Source: Adineta vaga (taxonomy: Eukaryota; Rotifera). Taken from it: a stretch of 64,000 nt of DNA. Location: positions 5,084,001-5,148,000 of the forward strand of contig CP075496.1 in the NCBI GenBank assembly GCA_021613535.1, given 5' to 3'. Below, piece after piece: positions 38,478-51,900 of this stretch. The notes beneath the pieces are model-generated. The model had not been told where the DNA came from. It ran no database searches and saw only the letters and a program-made list of their open reading frames with translations. The translations under genes and the position numbers were made by a program. Within the stretch, counting starts at the first letter, position 1; each line of letters starts with the position of its first letter.

Positions 38478-39667
38478 TTTTCATTTATTAATAAAACTTA
38501 TTCTGTATATATATATATATAAACGCATTAGATGATTAATAAGCCTTGTTACAGAAAATGTATTACAACTGTCATTATGACCTGTGCTTTACCATTACTT
38601 GTTACTTTATATAGAATTCCGTGTTAGTAACGAACGGAACTATTTTCCTTTCATATTTGATTAGGAAATTAGGATTCATTCAGAATAAATTGAAAATAAT
38701 TGTGGTAGTGAGCTTTTGATTTATTTGTAGAAATATTCAAAAAATGATAGAATAAAACAAATTCGAATGTTAGAAATTCATACTCGAACAAAAACTTTTG
38801 AAAGATTGATATTTCTTTTTCCACAAATTGGATTTTTTACGTCTATCAACATTATATTTAAGAAAAGATTTGATTCGATTAATTGATAGATTTGAAGTAA
38901 TGTAAATAAAAATTGGTTGAATTTTGTTATCCATTAGTTTTATTTCTCTAAATTTTTTTCATTGAGAGAAAAAAAATCTTGATGGACTCTTTATTTCTCA
39001 CCATGGTGATGAAATCATTGGTATCGCTTCTTTAATCATTCATTGATTTTTCTTCTTCGCAATCTTTTATCAGAAATATATGTCTGACATAATTGTGCAA
39101 CATATTTGAAATCATCTGATCAAGATCAGCTTTTCATTTTTTATCAAAAATGTAACATTTTCAGTTCTTTCTGTTTTTCTTCTTTTTACTTACAATGATC
39201 ATTTGGTAATTTTTCTTGATTGACATATTTGCTTTCCAAATAGGACGTAACCAAAGTTAAATCCAACTTTCAAATGAACTATCCTAATTGGAAACTCTCC
39301 GTAGCACTCTCACCCTAAGATAGTTCGTTTGAAATCTGAATTCAAGTTTAACACTACTGAAGTGGCACAGCTCGACTGATAATGATAGATAATATCTTAT
39401 GTGATCAGCAAACAAATTGAATATATGACTTTGACCTGGTAGGCGTGTCTTATCTGATATCGTCTTTCGTTCTCCTCTTGGGTACAATGCTCTTTTTCAC
39501 ATGTATATTCGCATACATTCGTTTTATTCTATACTGATTACATGTGTTGCCTCTCTCTCTCTCTATTTTTCAAGACGTTTCTAGTAACATCTTTACATTC
39601 GAAGATTCGGATATAAAGACTTCAACGTTCATATTATTCGAAATTCTTATATACGAAAAGTTATACG
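38478..39667. promoter_or_regulatory. Divergent intergenic region between TEX2-like and ACCS-like genes
   Basis: About 1.2 kb between divergent starts. A (TA)n run lies just upstream of the TEX2-like ATG (38506-38521). GATATAAAGACTTC near 39608 could be a TATA-like element for the plus-strand gene, about 60 bp before its ATG. No coding sequence found. Confidence 0.45.
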
Positions 39668-40939
39668 ATGGGAATATATTCTGATCGAGCTCAACTTATG
39701 GATGACGATTGTTCGTTACTTCTTATGTATAAAGCACGCGTTCAATCAAATCAATATGATGAAAAACAAAATCCTGATGGTATTTGCAATTTAGGTGTTG
39801 CCGAAAATCATCTTTGTGAAGAAGAACTCATTGAAAAAATGAAATCGGTATCAACATGGTCGAGTCAATTTAATTATTATCCAGATTCTTCTGGTGAATT
39901 GTCATTTCGAGAACGACTGTGTACATTTTTTAATGAAGTTTTTGGTTCAATGCAAGCGACACTTGATCCTCATCGTATGCTTATTTCAAGCGGTGTTAGT
40001 GGTGCAATTGCTTTACTCTCCGTTCTGATTGCTGATGCTGGTGATGTTTTTCTTATCGCATCACCATATTATACTGCTTTTGATTTTGATGTAGCTGCTA
40101 TGGCTAGAAATTCACTGATTAAATGTCCTTTAGCCAATCAAGATACAGGTGAATTTAGTTTTTCTGTAGAAATTTTTAAACAAGGTTATGATAATGCTAT
40201 CGCAAAAAATCTTCGACCACGTGGAATTATTCTTGTTAATCCGCACAATCCTCTTGGCGATATCTATGATGAGGCTACCACACGATCCGTTCTTGAATTT
40301 GCCGCTGAAAAAGAATTACACGTTATTGCTGATGAAATCTATGGATTGAGTGTTTTTCAAGATCAGAAGCCATTCAAATCAATTTTAAGTTATACTTCAC
40401 TACCTGATCCGTCTCGGACACATTTTCTTTGGTCATTTAGTAAAGATTTTGCTTTAAGTGGAACACGTGTGGGTGTTATTTATGCAGGAACAACTGACAT
40501 TTGTCGTGTAGGTTCCAAACTTAATTTTCTTCTCGTACCATCTATTGCAATTCAAATAACATTGAAATCAATTCTTGATGATCGTGAATGGACAAACGCG
40601 TATTTAAAACTTAATCAAGTGAGATTAACCGAACAGTATCAAAAGGCGAAGAAGAAAATTGAACAAATTGATACAAGAATTCATGTTCGTGATTCTCAAG
40701 CCGGTCTATTTCTCTGGATTGATTTCCGTTTGATGCTTACTCAAATTACATTTGATGAAGAACATAAATTATTTGACGAATTCTTTCATCATGGTGTTTA
40801 TATAACAAATGGTTTAGTTATTGGGTGTTCAGAACCTGGCTGGTTTCGAATGATTTTTACCGTCAAAGATGCATGGATTGATGAAGGTATCGAACGAATG
40901 AAACAAGCTTTGAGAACATATAAATCAGGTTCATTGTAA
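39668..40939 (+). CDS. ACCS: 1-aminocyclopropane-1-carboxylate synthase-like aminotransferase
   Basis: Intronless, 423 residues, full-length fold type I PLP enzyme of the aminotransferase I/II family. Diagnostic sites are GVAENHLCEEEL near residue 43, the substrate-region YYPDSSGELSFRE (70-82), SPYYTAFDFD (132-141), NPHNPLG (191-197), ADEIYGLSVF (221-230, Asp222 and Tyr225 contacting PLP), SFSKDFALSGTRVG with Schiff-base Lys259, and the carboxylate-binding Arg394 in GWFRMIF. This set is closest to animal ACCS (ACC synthase-like) proteins. Animal members are not known to make ethylene precursor in quantity, so the true reaction is open. The absence of introns is unusual beside its intron-rich neighbours. 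Confidence 0.88.
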   Translation: MGIYSDRAQLMDDDCSLLLMYKARVQSNQYDEKQNPDGICNLGVAENHLCEEELIEKMKSVSTWSSQFNYYPDSSGELSFRERLCTFFNEVFGSMQATLDPHRMLISSGVSGAIALLSVLIADAGDVFLIASPYYTAFDFDVAAMARNSLIKCPLANQDTGEFSFSVEIFKQGYDNAIAKNLRPRGIILVNPHNPLGDIYDEATTRSVLEFAAEKELHVIADEIYGLSVFQDQKPFKSILSYTSLPDPSRTHFLWSFSKDFALSGTRVGVIYAGTTDICRVGSKLNFLLVPSIAIQITLKSILDDREWTNAYLKLNQVRLTEQYQKAKKKIEQIDTRIHVRDSQAGLFLWIDFRLMLTQITFDEEHKLFDEFFHHGVYITNGLVIGCSEPGWFRMIFTVKDAWIDEGIERMKQALRTYKSGSL

Positions 40940-41341
40940 AATAATTTAAATAAATTGATCCGAAACTGAACTTTTCGTTTTTCTTTTTTCTTTTTCAAAG
41001 TTCTGAGATAATATCATAAAAAAAAGAATGAAACATAATTACATAACTTGACATATCATATAATGACAAAATTACTTGTTCATTTTCATTCGATGAAACA
41101 TCAAGTGTCTGTTATATTTTTTGTTGAATAATTCATCTTTTCATCAACAAGTACATCTGATCAACTCGTCATCAACCATCATAATCATAAATTATTGATT
41201 TTCTTCAACAAATTCTTTCTTTTTACATAAAAGTCTCCATATACACAGAAAAAAAATAAAACAAACAGAGTTCTACATGTATATATGATTCATTCAATAT
41301 CAACTCTTGATATTCGTCCATAAACAAAATTTAATACATAT
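40940..41341. other. Convergent intergenic spacer
   Basis: About 400 bp between the stop codons of the ACCS-like gene and the RASGEF1-like gene. AT-rich, with 3' UTRs of both presumably meeting here. No gene. Confidence 0.5.
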
Positions 41342-44094
41342 TCAAAAGCCTAGTTTCGTCCTAGAAGAAAAGAAAACGTTCAGTGACAATAAATATAATC
41401 CATAATGAATAAATTTACCTTAATGATCGTAATTGATCACGATCATGATCTGTTTCTGGTGGTTCACATTCGAAACTAGCTGCGATTAAAGCTAAAAGAA
41501 AACATATTTTCATTATTCATTTCATCAATATATAACAAATATAGATACAATCTTCACTGAACACAGGGCTAGTAACAACATAATTGATAATGCTTTCATA
41601 ACGCGTAAATGAACACTGAAACATAGTAAATAAACATTTTTTCTTAAGAGAATACAATCATATCTTACTTTGCTTGATTTACATCGCATGAATTCTTCGG
41701 AAATAAATCGAGCAAGAATATAAAATTTCTACAAGAAAGACATTCAGAACAAAACACTCATTGATGAATTTTACTTTGAGATTAAGTTCTTCCTTTTCAT
41801 TCTCATTCGTCACTATATCCGAAGAACGAACTTTGATAAAATATACATCACGTAAAAAGATACTTAAAAATGGTACAATAACCTTGAAAAATAAATTACA
41901 TTGAATTATGTTTTTTCTTTTTCGAAGAAATTCTCTCTTACCATGCCCGATTGCCAATGATGTTTTTCGGCTCTTTGCATCGCTGCTTTAACAATTGATC
42001 GATATATACAAAAGTTCTTGCTTGGATTCATATATTTTTCTAATGTATCTAATTTCGCACGATTAGCTTTACTCCACTGAAACTAACAAGTAGAATTTTT
42101 TTCTTCTTATCAAACAAAAAACATACCGTTTTCTTTAAACGTTTGACTGGTAACATATTCAGACCACCTAGATAATAAAGCAAACTTCCGTTAAACAGGA
42201 ATTTCGTTGACGATTAAGTAATTAAACCTTATTCATCGGATTTACGAAGGAGAAAAAGATTAACGAACAAAACATGTCGAATGTTCAAGGATATCTATTT
42301 TTTTTCATTGAAATTTCAAGTGTATGACAAATGTTAATGAGGCTTTGCTCTTTGAGATATATGATGAACATAAAAGAGATATATAATCTTACCTAAAATT
42401 CCCATCATTGAATTAAAATTCCCCGTATTAAAACATTCTAATGCTGCATCAATGAAATAATTTAAAAGTTTAACACGTATATGTCGTTTTAAATGTTTGA
42501 TGATTTCAGTTGTAACAAATAATGATAAACGATTACTCCAATTGATGTAAGCTTCAAGACAAGTTATCCAAGGTTGTGATGAAGATTTTTTCGAATCAGA
42601 ATCTGAAGGTGACGATGAATCAGATGAACGCATATGAACAAATTCTTCCGCACCAATCGCTTTCAAACGATCCTAAATGAAAATTGAATTCCATCGCTAA
42701 TCGATCTATGTTTCTTTTAGAAAAATACCTACCAATTCAATGTGTGTCAATTGATGAGCGAATTCTTTCGGGCAGGGACATTGTTCGTAAATATCCGTCT
42801 AAAACGAGAATAGAATTAAACAAGAAAAAAATCGATCGTAAAACAAACAGTTAAAGCTGATGTGGTCAAACGATTGGATATTTCATTTTCAATTAATTGT
42901 AAATATTGTTCATATCGTTCAAGAATACTAAGCTAAAGAGAAATAAACATGAATAACTTTTCTTCTATTTGATGATTCAATACTTTGCTTGTAATATCAG
43001 ATAGAAGTAATTTTATATTTGGACTAAACATTGAATCAAGTTTAATGATTTGATTTGTTACACATTCAAGTTGATTCATTAATGTTGGAGTCCGAAAATC
43101 GTACGAAAATGTTTTTGTCCAATGACTTAACATTGAAAGATAATTTAAAAGTAAATTCGTTCGTTGTTCCTATTCATATAAAGGATCATCTTTACCTTTT
43201 TGTCACAAAAAGAAGTCATCTTTCATACTTGAGATATATATGCTAGATTATTGAAAACTGTTCTTGCTATTCGATTAAATAATAGAGTTGGATTCAGATG
43301 TGTCCGAACACAAAGAAGAGTAGGATAAAGAAATGTGATCTAAGTTTGTAAAGAAAAAAAAAAGAATTATTTTGATAATAGAATTACGTTCTTACTTCAG
43401 GTGTACTCATTGATGTTGGAGTTATACGTTCGATTAGTTCATCAAGAGTGATCGAATCAGTTCGAACGGTCGAAAAATCGGGTCCTGGTGTAGGTGAACG
43501 AAATGTTGTTTCATCATTATTATAACCATAGCGTTGTTTATCTTCCAATAATGAAGGTTGCTTTTTTTTTGAAAGTAATAAAAATGAAAAAGAAATTACG
43601 ACGAAATGAATATTACTTACAAGAATATTTTCATAATGCAAGGGTGCTTTCTTAGCTAGAGAAGAAGCAGGACGAAAAACAGCTGTTCGAACAAAATATT
43701 TTGGATTTGAATAAGAAAATGACATATCCGACGGACAGGGACTTGAACGATGCATATTCAGGCTTGTTTGACTTGATGTACGTGGCATATGATGTTCAGT
43801 TATAGGAATAGTTGCAGTTGTTGTAGTTGTTGATGATGAAATACTATCGACACTATGTGTACGAGGATTTTGATGATGACGAAAATAACGAAATTCAGGT
43901 GAGAATGTGTCAGGCGTAGGATGTGGAGATGGTGTATGAAGTTGCCAACCTCCAGATGATCCATGACGATTTTGATTGAAATAAGCTTTTCTTAATAATT
44001 TTTCTCGTTTTTCTCTTGCTGTTCCCAAAAACATACCATGGCTGGATGAAGATATTGATGAGTTATTACTATTGCTTCCATATCGATGATGCAT
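41342..44094 (-). CDS. RASGEF1: RASGEF1-like Ras-family guanine nucleotide exchange factor
   Basis: About 14 exons. The first is 43621-44094, the second 43396-43560, then several of 60-280 nt, ending with 41419-41491 and the 19-nt last exon 41342-41360 (RTKLGF stop). The N-terminus is Ser/His-rich and disordered. DSITLDELIERITP opens the REM domain, which continues through LNYLSMLSHWTKTFSYDF. The catalytic CDC25-type domain shows HQLTHIEL/DRLKAIG across an exon junction, YINWSNRLSLFVTTEI, YFIDAALECFNTGNFNSMM, WSKANRAKLDTLEKYMNPSK, VPFLSIFLRDVYF and a C-terminal AASFECEPPE. These match RASGEF1A/B/C, which activate Rap2-type GTPases. A short acidic Ser/Asp insert (SSDSSSPSDSDSKK) interrupts the domain. 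Middle exon limits are approximate. Confidence 0.88.
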
Positions 44095-44380
44095 TCTTTT
44101 CTATTCCTAAAACAGCAAAAAAATTGACGACATTTTATGGCTTCATCATGCAAAATACATCAAAACTGAAGTGTAAAGGCACTTCAATGTACGTAAGATA
44201 GATGTATATATGTATACATAAATATATGTGAATAAATAGAGGGGAAAAAATCGATGCATGAATAAAAAGAAGTTAAATGAAACTATTTTTTCTTCATCGT
44301 TTTTTTTTCTTCATTCACTTATTTATTTGTTCGAAGTAATCAAATTTATTATTGAAAATCAAATTAGGAATCAAATACGT

Positions 44381-45276
44381 TTACCAAGCAATTATGCCGG
44401 GTATATATTTTTCAATTAATGATAAATAATATGGTTTAAGTTCATCGATATTTGGTAAATCCTGATCATCTTTTGTATATAAATCAAATTTTTGAAAACG
44501 ACGAACCCATTCTAACATTTGAAGATCTTTTTCATTACACAAATACATATAATCATTGCCTGTATGCCTAAAAGATTAATCGTATTAGGAACAAAGAACT
44601 TCGTGCGAAATCAAAATAGAAAAGAAAACTCTTACCAAGGATAAAATGAATGATATCGTATGATATATAAACCTTCATCGGGCAAGGTGCACATTGGATG
44701 ATTAATTAAAACACGATAGAGATATTCATCGTGTCCCCATGACATCAGACACCGATCAAGACCACAATTGGGTGTGTACATGCCATATTTCGTGGAATAA
44801 ATTTCGTTATTTAAGTCGGGATTATTTGCAAATGTCGACGGACGATAAACAATTTTTTCACTGAATTGACAACCAACAGGAAATGTATCACCAACAACAG
44901 CCCATTGTGGTTCATTAAATAGTGCCAAAAGTTTGCCACAATCATGTATCAGACCAGTTAGATGAAACCAATCTTGATCAGGATACGCTTTTCGAATACC
45001 TTCAGCGGTTTGAAATGCATGATAGATATTCGGAACATCAACATCGGGATCACTTTCATCAACAACAGCATTTAGTTTTTCCAAAACTTCATACATAGAT
45101 AAACGAAGATGATCAAATTTCAACCAACGATCATATTGTTTACGGACAAAATCAACGCATTGATATGTATGCATTTGTTTATATGTATTAAATACACGTT
45201 GAGCAATAGGACTATCATCTTCTGTTGGATTGTCGACATATTGTCGAAAACTCGTTAACCCCTTCGTTTGCGACAT
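44381..45276 (-). CDS. MIOX: Myo-inositol oxygenase
   Basis: Two exons, 44636-45276 and 44381-44567, joined through a split Trp codon. The 275-residue product is close to the usual 285. It cleaves myo-inositol to D-glucuronate with O2 in the cytosol. All diiron ligands are in place: His86 (YHAFQTAEG), His111 and Asp112 (LIHDCGK), His182 (SWGHDEYLY), His209 (RYHSFYPW) and Asp242 (KFDLYTK). QWAVVGDTFPVGC, NPDL and GMYTPNCGLD are also conserved, and the protein ends in the typical KYIPGIIAW. The catalytic domain is full length with no breaks. It follows RASGEF1-like in the same direction, with 286 bp between. Confidence 0.96.
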
Positions 45277-46299
45277 GTTTTAATATATAGTTTCTTCACA
45301 CAAAGCGAGAAGGCTTATATAGGGTAGGAGGAAACTGATATCTCATTTTATTAATTGATAAGAATATTTCACATCGAAAACAATCGAGTATTAAATGATA
45401 AAAAAGCTAACTTACTTTTGTTTTTAGTTCGTTTTGTATTTCACACTTTGTTTCTTCTCTTCTTCCGTTGTTGTCTATTGATGGATGAATATTGTGATGG
45501 AAATCAACGATGAAATTTATTTAATATAACCTTGATAAATTATGAATTTTCCAGATAAAATATAATGATATAAATGAATAAAAAAATCTAACTGATCATC
45601 TTATCCTTCTGTCGTTAATGTCCTCCATCATCATTTACTTAACGAAAACTTCAATTCGTCATCCTTTTCTCTCTCTCTCTTTATTCACCTTTTTTCTCTC
45701 TCCCTCTATCCCCCTCTCTTTTCTCTTTCTTTTCGTGTATCTTGGCCGAGGCCGGATGTACAATCGATTTATATGCAGTTTTCGTCGGTATTTTTTCTTT
45801 CGTTTTTTCTTTCGGGAGGTGAAGGAATGAAGCACATTATAAATGCAAGCTCCCGTTATTGGTAGTAGCAATGATGATAATAATGTTAACGTTTTCGTCA
45901 AATAACAAAACTTGAAAAAAAAATAGTATGAAATGGTAGTAATTACGACAACTACTATGTGGCTTTCATGGTATGAATAGAGAAAAAGAGAGAAATAGCG
46001 AAAGTAAGAACGAACGAATGAATGAGTATTGATAGAACAGAACATTTGTTGCATATTTCATTATGTGATAGTTTAACTCTTAATTAAATACATTGAGAAT
46101 TAACAAAATAAGTAAAGGTGAATTTGCTTACATGTGAAATCTTTTTGTCCACACTTGTCTCGCCGTTTGACAATGTCTGGATGTTTACATTCATATTAGA
46201 AATAAAGGAAAATGCACGCATATGCATAAAAACAATAGACAAAAAGACTGAAAGGAAAGAGGAAAGAGAGGACGAAAAAAAAACAAAAGCACGTTAATA
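45277..46299. other. Intergenic region upstream of MIOX
   Basis: About 1 kb. Strongly pyrimidine-rich on the plus strand around 45660-45745. The MIOX promoter should be near the left end. No gene recognised. Confidence 0.5.
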
Positions 46300-46677
46300 C
46301 TAGGAAAATATCCTTTTGAGTCCAATTAAAATGATCAGTTGTACAGTGATAAGAGTAATATAGTACGATGAAATTGCCTGATGAAATGAGCCTGTATTAC
46401 ACATTTCTTTGGCACACATACAAAAACGTCCAATAGTAAAATTTGAACCTGTCGTATGTCGATAACAAACGTCAATTTTCGATAAACGATAAAGGAAATA
46501 ATCAGTTAAACAACCACGTCGTATAAATGTTTGATTTGGTGATGTTCCATCATAATGAAAGAATTTTACACAATAATCAGAACATTCAATTGTTCGATTA
46601 GCGCGACTTAGCTTAAATGGATCACCACAATAATCGTCAACACGTGAATCACATTGATAACAAACAAATTTTGCCAT
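46300..46677 (-). CDS. Ly6/quiver-like GPI-anchored protein, 5' end uncertain
   Basis: 125 residues with one three-finger-type module: CYQCDSRVDDYCGDPF, then CSDYCVKFF, RRGC, CYRHT, and the closing FCMCAKEMCNTG motif (CxC...CN). The CYQC...D..C..PF start resembles quiver/sleepless (SSS) proteins, which modulate ion channels in insects. The C-terminus is a hydrophobic segment (YYITLITVQLIILIGL) fit for GPI anchoring. No signal peptide precedes the first cysteine. An in-frame KETCT extension reaches an AG at about 46697, so an unseen upstream exon probably carries the signal peptide. The upstream exon was not located. Confidence 0.7.
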   Translation of the reverse strand: MAKFVCYQCDSRVDDYCGDPFKLSRANRTIECSDYCVKFFHYDGTSPNQTFIRRGCLTDYFLYRLSKIDVCYRHTTGSNFTIGRFCMCAKEMCNTGSFHQAISSYYITLITVQLIILIGLKRIFS

Positions 46678-48950
46678 TGTACATGTTTCTTTTGCTACGA
46701 CAATGAGTATTGTTCGTAATTGATGAATAAATATCGATAGATAAATACGAGATAGCTATTTAATTTAAAAGAAAAGAAATCGTTCTTGTTCTGTATGTTC
46801 TCAAAAGATTAAGTCGAAATTATAACATACCAATTTCATCATTTACAATCATTTGAAAACGAGAATAATAGAGGATTATTATAATTCATAATAAGAATAT
46901 ATAAATTCGAAACATATCTATAAGAAGAAAAGAACTAGAACAATCGATTAAAAGATTGGTAACATATACATTGAAATTTATCTGATCATCGATATTTTTG
47001 ACTTTGTTATGATTAGTTTTTCTATGATGTGAAAGAAAGAGAGTTAGTGGTGAGACTATCATCATGATCATTTTCAGTAGTATGAATTTGGGCTAGGCGA
47101 CTATCTTCTATTTGTTATTTCCGTTGTTCTTTTCTTCTTTTTTTTTCTATTCGCTTCGTCATCATCAATGTAAGAACAAATTGGGGCTAATACGTTGCGT
47201 TCCGCTCTTTCTATTTCTCAGTTCTTCGTCTCCATCTAGTTCTATATGTTGTGTTTATGTCTCTCTAATAGTCATCTTAGCTAACCGCGACAATTCAGTA
47301 AATATTGCCTATTGAGTTTAATACTTCGCGTTCGTAATGTCAAAAAGATGGAAGCTATCCAATAATCGATAGAATTGAGATGTAATTTGAACAATGAGAT
47401 CGCTATACGAATGTGATTGTGCAGTCATGCGTCGATATTGTATGAAGACTTTCATGTTCCAATAAAATTAGTGATCTACATTTTTCTTTTTCCTTTTTCT
47501 TTTACTTGCACTGACGAATAATGAAGAGTGAAAGTTCTTCCACAGGGAAATTCTCATTTGTAGTCGTCATCGGTCTCATTCTCGACAACATCGTCATCAT
47601 CGTTGTCATCAATAAATATGAAGAATTATGGAGAATGAAGGAAATAATAGTACTCGATCATCGATTCATATTACACTATATTCTCTCTCTCTCTCTCTCT
47701 CTTTCTTTCTTCTCTTGTTTAGTCAAAGTGATTTTTTTCTCTTACAGATGGTATTCTAATAGATTACAAGGATCTTGATAGCTGAAGAGGAAGAAAAATA
47801 AGATGTAGTAATAGTAGCACTTACGCAGCGATATACTAAGTAATGTTGCGATTATTTTAGAATATTAATATGAAGAAATCATCAGTTCTCATGTCGACAA
47901 TGGACTTTTAACTTTTTGTTTCTTCTTCTTCTTCTTCTTCTTTCATCATTGATGTCGTTTGTCATGTCTTTTTTATTGCGTGTATATATATATATATATA
48001 TATATATGTTTTCCAGCTACAAGCTTCATTTTCTTTCTTTTCTCTCTTTTTTCTTACATTCTTTTACTGATGACTTACCGTTTGATGTAATGTGAACAAA
48101 CTACTCACAAGAAACGTCTACTTACCTAAACATTTTGCTACACACACTCACACACGCACATACACTTACAAAGTTTCTCTTTTCTTGTCTATCATACTCG
48201 ATAGATGTTTTACTACAACTCTTCGTAAAGAAGAGGAAAACGGTTTTATTTCCAATAGTAATTCGAACAAACAATAAGGAAGATAAGAAGAAACAAAACC
48301 TTCTCAATAAATTACTAACACTAAGTCAAAGGTATTGCCATTACTGTCTGTTTTTTTTGTATTTTATGAATTATAAAAACACATCTAAAAAAATCTATAT
48401 CGATTTATTTCTCTATAAAGTTCTCATGTGCTTTAAATATCTTGTCTATAGATCGAAACGAACGGATTTTGTAATCTATAGAACAGATCACTCGACATTC
48501 TAAATGATATAGACATTACTAATGCGTTTTTCTATTCATCCTTTATTACCTCGTTTGGTTTCCGGTATAGCTATTATGTTATTGAAGCAATAGGAATATG
48601 AACATTGAACTGCATTGCAATAGAAAATGCAAAAAGAAAGAATTTCTAATAATTCTAGATGTACTTTGAATGACAGATATAATCTTTGTCTAGATTCATC
48701 TCATGATATGTCAATAACTTTTCTTCGTCTTCCTATTCATTGAACAAACCGGTCACACTATGTTTCATTTATTATAATAAATTCCAGAAAAAGAAATTAA
48801 CAGTATTGAACCAAACAAAAAGAAACCCATCAATATACATTGGCATATATTGATATGAAAGGAAAGGAAAAACGATTTATCACATAAGAATAACAAAAAT
48901 TATTTTTATTTTCACATTTGAAGATTGAGAATTTTGTTTTTGTGAAAAAT
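46678..48950. other. 2.3-kb intergenic region
   Basis: Between the Ly6-like gene and the mannosidase 3' end. Contains simple repeats ((TC)n at 47691-47702, (TTC)n at 47920-47941, (TA)n at 47983-48007). Missing 5' exons of the Ly6-like gene may lie in the left part. No convincing coding sequence. Confidence 0.45.
47920..48007 (+). repeat. (TTC)n and (TA)n microsatellites
   Basis: A run of seven TTC units at 47920-47941 and a TA run at 47983-48007, separated by about 40 bp of unique sequence. Confidence 0.85.
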
Positions 48951-51900
48951 TCATTTTATTTTCAATTTATAACTGGACATTTCAGCGAGTGGAACATCAA
49001 TTTTTGATGTTGCAGTCATTTCATTTTTAACATGTCTTAAAGATAAAGTCGTCTGATCAACAGATTGAATTTGATTTGTTGGAAAGAAATGTTCAAAAGA
49101 AGGCTAAAAGAGAACAAATCAAAATAATTAAGTTTCTTCTTCAAAAGAATGAAAATTGCGATTTTTTACTTTTTCAAAATGAAATAAATTATCATAATTA
49201 TCATCACAATCATAAGCAAATCTTCGTACGATTAATGCCATATTTTTCGATGGAATATATTTTGAATCATCGCGATTTTCATTCAATGTACGTAGATTAA
49301 CTAGATGATAATCACTTGGAAAAAGATTTGTTTTAACAAATAAATTCAATTCATTTTGATGAATTCGTAAATTTGAAGTTGTTTGAAGAACGTGGATAGG
49401 ATAGAGAAGTTCCATTGATTGATGATGAGCTAGAAGTGTTGGATAGCCTGTTAAGGATGTAAGATCGGCTGCCTGAAAAGAAAAGACATATATTTTCACA
49501 AATTTAACTGTTCATATAGTAATTGACATACTGTTTGTCGTGGTTCAAAGAGAAGTTTAAAAGTACTGATCACTTCTCGATTATCTGTTACACCTTGACC
49601 AACACCACGATTATCATCACGAGTTAAACGTCGATCAAGAAAAACATCAACAACACCTAGAAAGAATTCATAAAAATGAATAGATGTAATTTAGAATAGA
49701 CAAACCAGATTTTAAACTTGCGACACCTGATGGTTGACCAGCAATAACACTGAATCGCATATGATCATCTTCAATATACGCCATTGCTGGCATTGGATAA
49801 ACATTGCCTTGTAATGGTATTTTACTATATGTCTTTCGTCGGATAGTCTAGTGAATAAAAATTCATAATTTATTTAAAGTTATTGTACCTGATCTGTATG
49901 TATATTAATCAGTATTAGTGTGACGTGAAGAACAGATGTCATATCATGATTGATATATAACCATAGTACGTTGGAAAACCTAAAGTACTTCAGAAATTTT
50001 GCCACTTTTAAAAATAACAAGAAAAATTTTAAGTACTTTGAGTTTTCCAACGAGAAACTATTTGGATTGAAAAACAAAGAGTACCGTTTTGTAACTGTTG
50101 AGAAGATGATCAAAATGAGTACTATGGTTATATATTAATCATGATATGAATGAATAATAAGACTAAAATAACAAAGTACTTAGAAGTACTTGCGTTCAAT
50201 GTCTGATATTAATATACAAAGTGGGTCGAGATAGGATATTAGTGTGACGTTAAGAACAGATGTGTTTCTGTTATAGTAGTCGATAAACCTGCATAAACAA
50301 TGAATATTACGTCTGAAGTAACCATCTCTATACTATTCGTTCTCTTTCTCTTTCTTTCTCGATCGCTGATATCCTTGAAAATTGTATCTGATGCTTCTCA
50401 GTATTTATTGAATATGATTATTTAAAATCATGAAAAGTAATTACATCTTGTAAACATATGAGAAATGAACTTCGAAATAATCTTCTACATATTTGTTGGA
50501 TTATTTTATATTTGCATGCCAAATGTACTATATAGGAAATATAATCAATCTATTCTCATTAGTAAGCAGTTAATCTATATGATGATATATTCACATACAA
50601 ATGTTTACGAATTGGATGAGTACGTTTGATATGTTTGTTTCACAAGACATTTCAATCAATCATTCTATCAATATGAACTTTAAGAAACTTCAATAGAAAT
50701 GATTGTTTAATGGCACGAAGGCGGATGTCAATGTAATTGAAAAAGAAGACAATATAACTATATCAATAACTCTCTTCATATAAATTATTCATCACATAAG
50801 ACAAATATTAATAAAATAGGTTATCTATGTGTATATATGCAAACATAGAATAATGACCTTGAAAAATTCTTCAAATAATCAATATTCATCCATTAAATGC
50901 AAATAGATCGTGTTATTACCTGAAATCCATTTAGATCTGTAAAAAAATCATCTCCATTTTTAATTCCAGTTGTGAATCTTAATGCTAATTCGATATCTTG
51001 ATTCATATTTAAATGAGTAAGTGTACCAAGTTCAACAACATTATCATCAGTACCTAAACTGAAATGTTTCACATCATTATTTTATCGATCTTTTTCCTAC
51101 TATTGATATTTGTTAATTTATATTGTAATCCAAACAATTCATGTAGAATTTCAACTTGACTAACTAATGGACCTCGTTGAATACGAACAAGATCATGACT
51201 ACCCATGGTTATTTCTTTTGCTTCACCATCAGGTAAGAATAAATAAGCGCCACTATTATGATCCGATTGAGATGATGAACCATAACGAATAACACTGCTG
51301 ATAAAAGAAATTTTCTCATTATTTCTTAAATGTTCAATTGTTTCTAAAGCCCCAGCTTTAGAAAAACTAAGTGAAAGAAACCGATTCTTCAATTGAATAT
51401 GATCCTCTTTCATTAAATCCAATTTAAATGGTCTAAAACAAAGAAGAAAATGAGTCAACTCAATGAGAAAAACATTTTTTTTGCATACCCAGATGATGAG
51501 TCCATTGCTTTCTCTTTTTCATTGATATATTCAACAGTACTCAATGGGCATGATTGCTGACTTGTACTACTATGAATTGTATATTCTTTTAAAGAATACG
51601 ATTCAATATCGACAAGAATCAAAAGCTAAAACAGAAGCATTAATAGAAATGAAATCGAATAATTATTGCATATACTTCAAAGAATTTATTGTCGATCATA
51701 TTCGATTTTCTTCCTGTCCATTTTGGATCAATTTGACAAGCATAATGTGTTTGGTTATTACTTGTTATATACACTTGATATGTGTCAATAAGAATTTTAA
51801 CGAGTTGAACACGTCGTTGATCAGTTGGATTATAGATATAAATAGTTCTATGAAAACGAAATAGATCAAAGAAAGTAATGAAGAATTTTACTTCAATTTT

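Noticed and set aside
47691-48007. Possible regulatory or centromeric repeat block
   Set aside because: Only short separate microsatellites (TC, TTC, TA) with unique sequence between.
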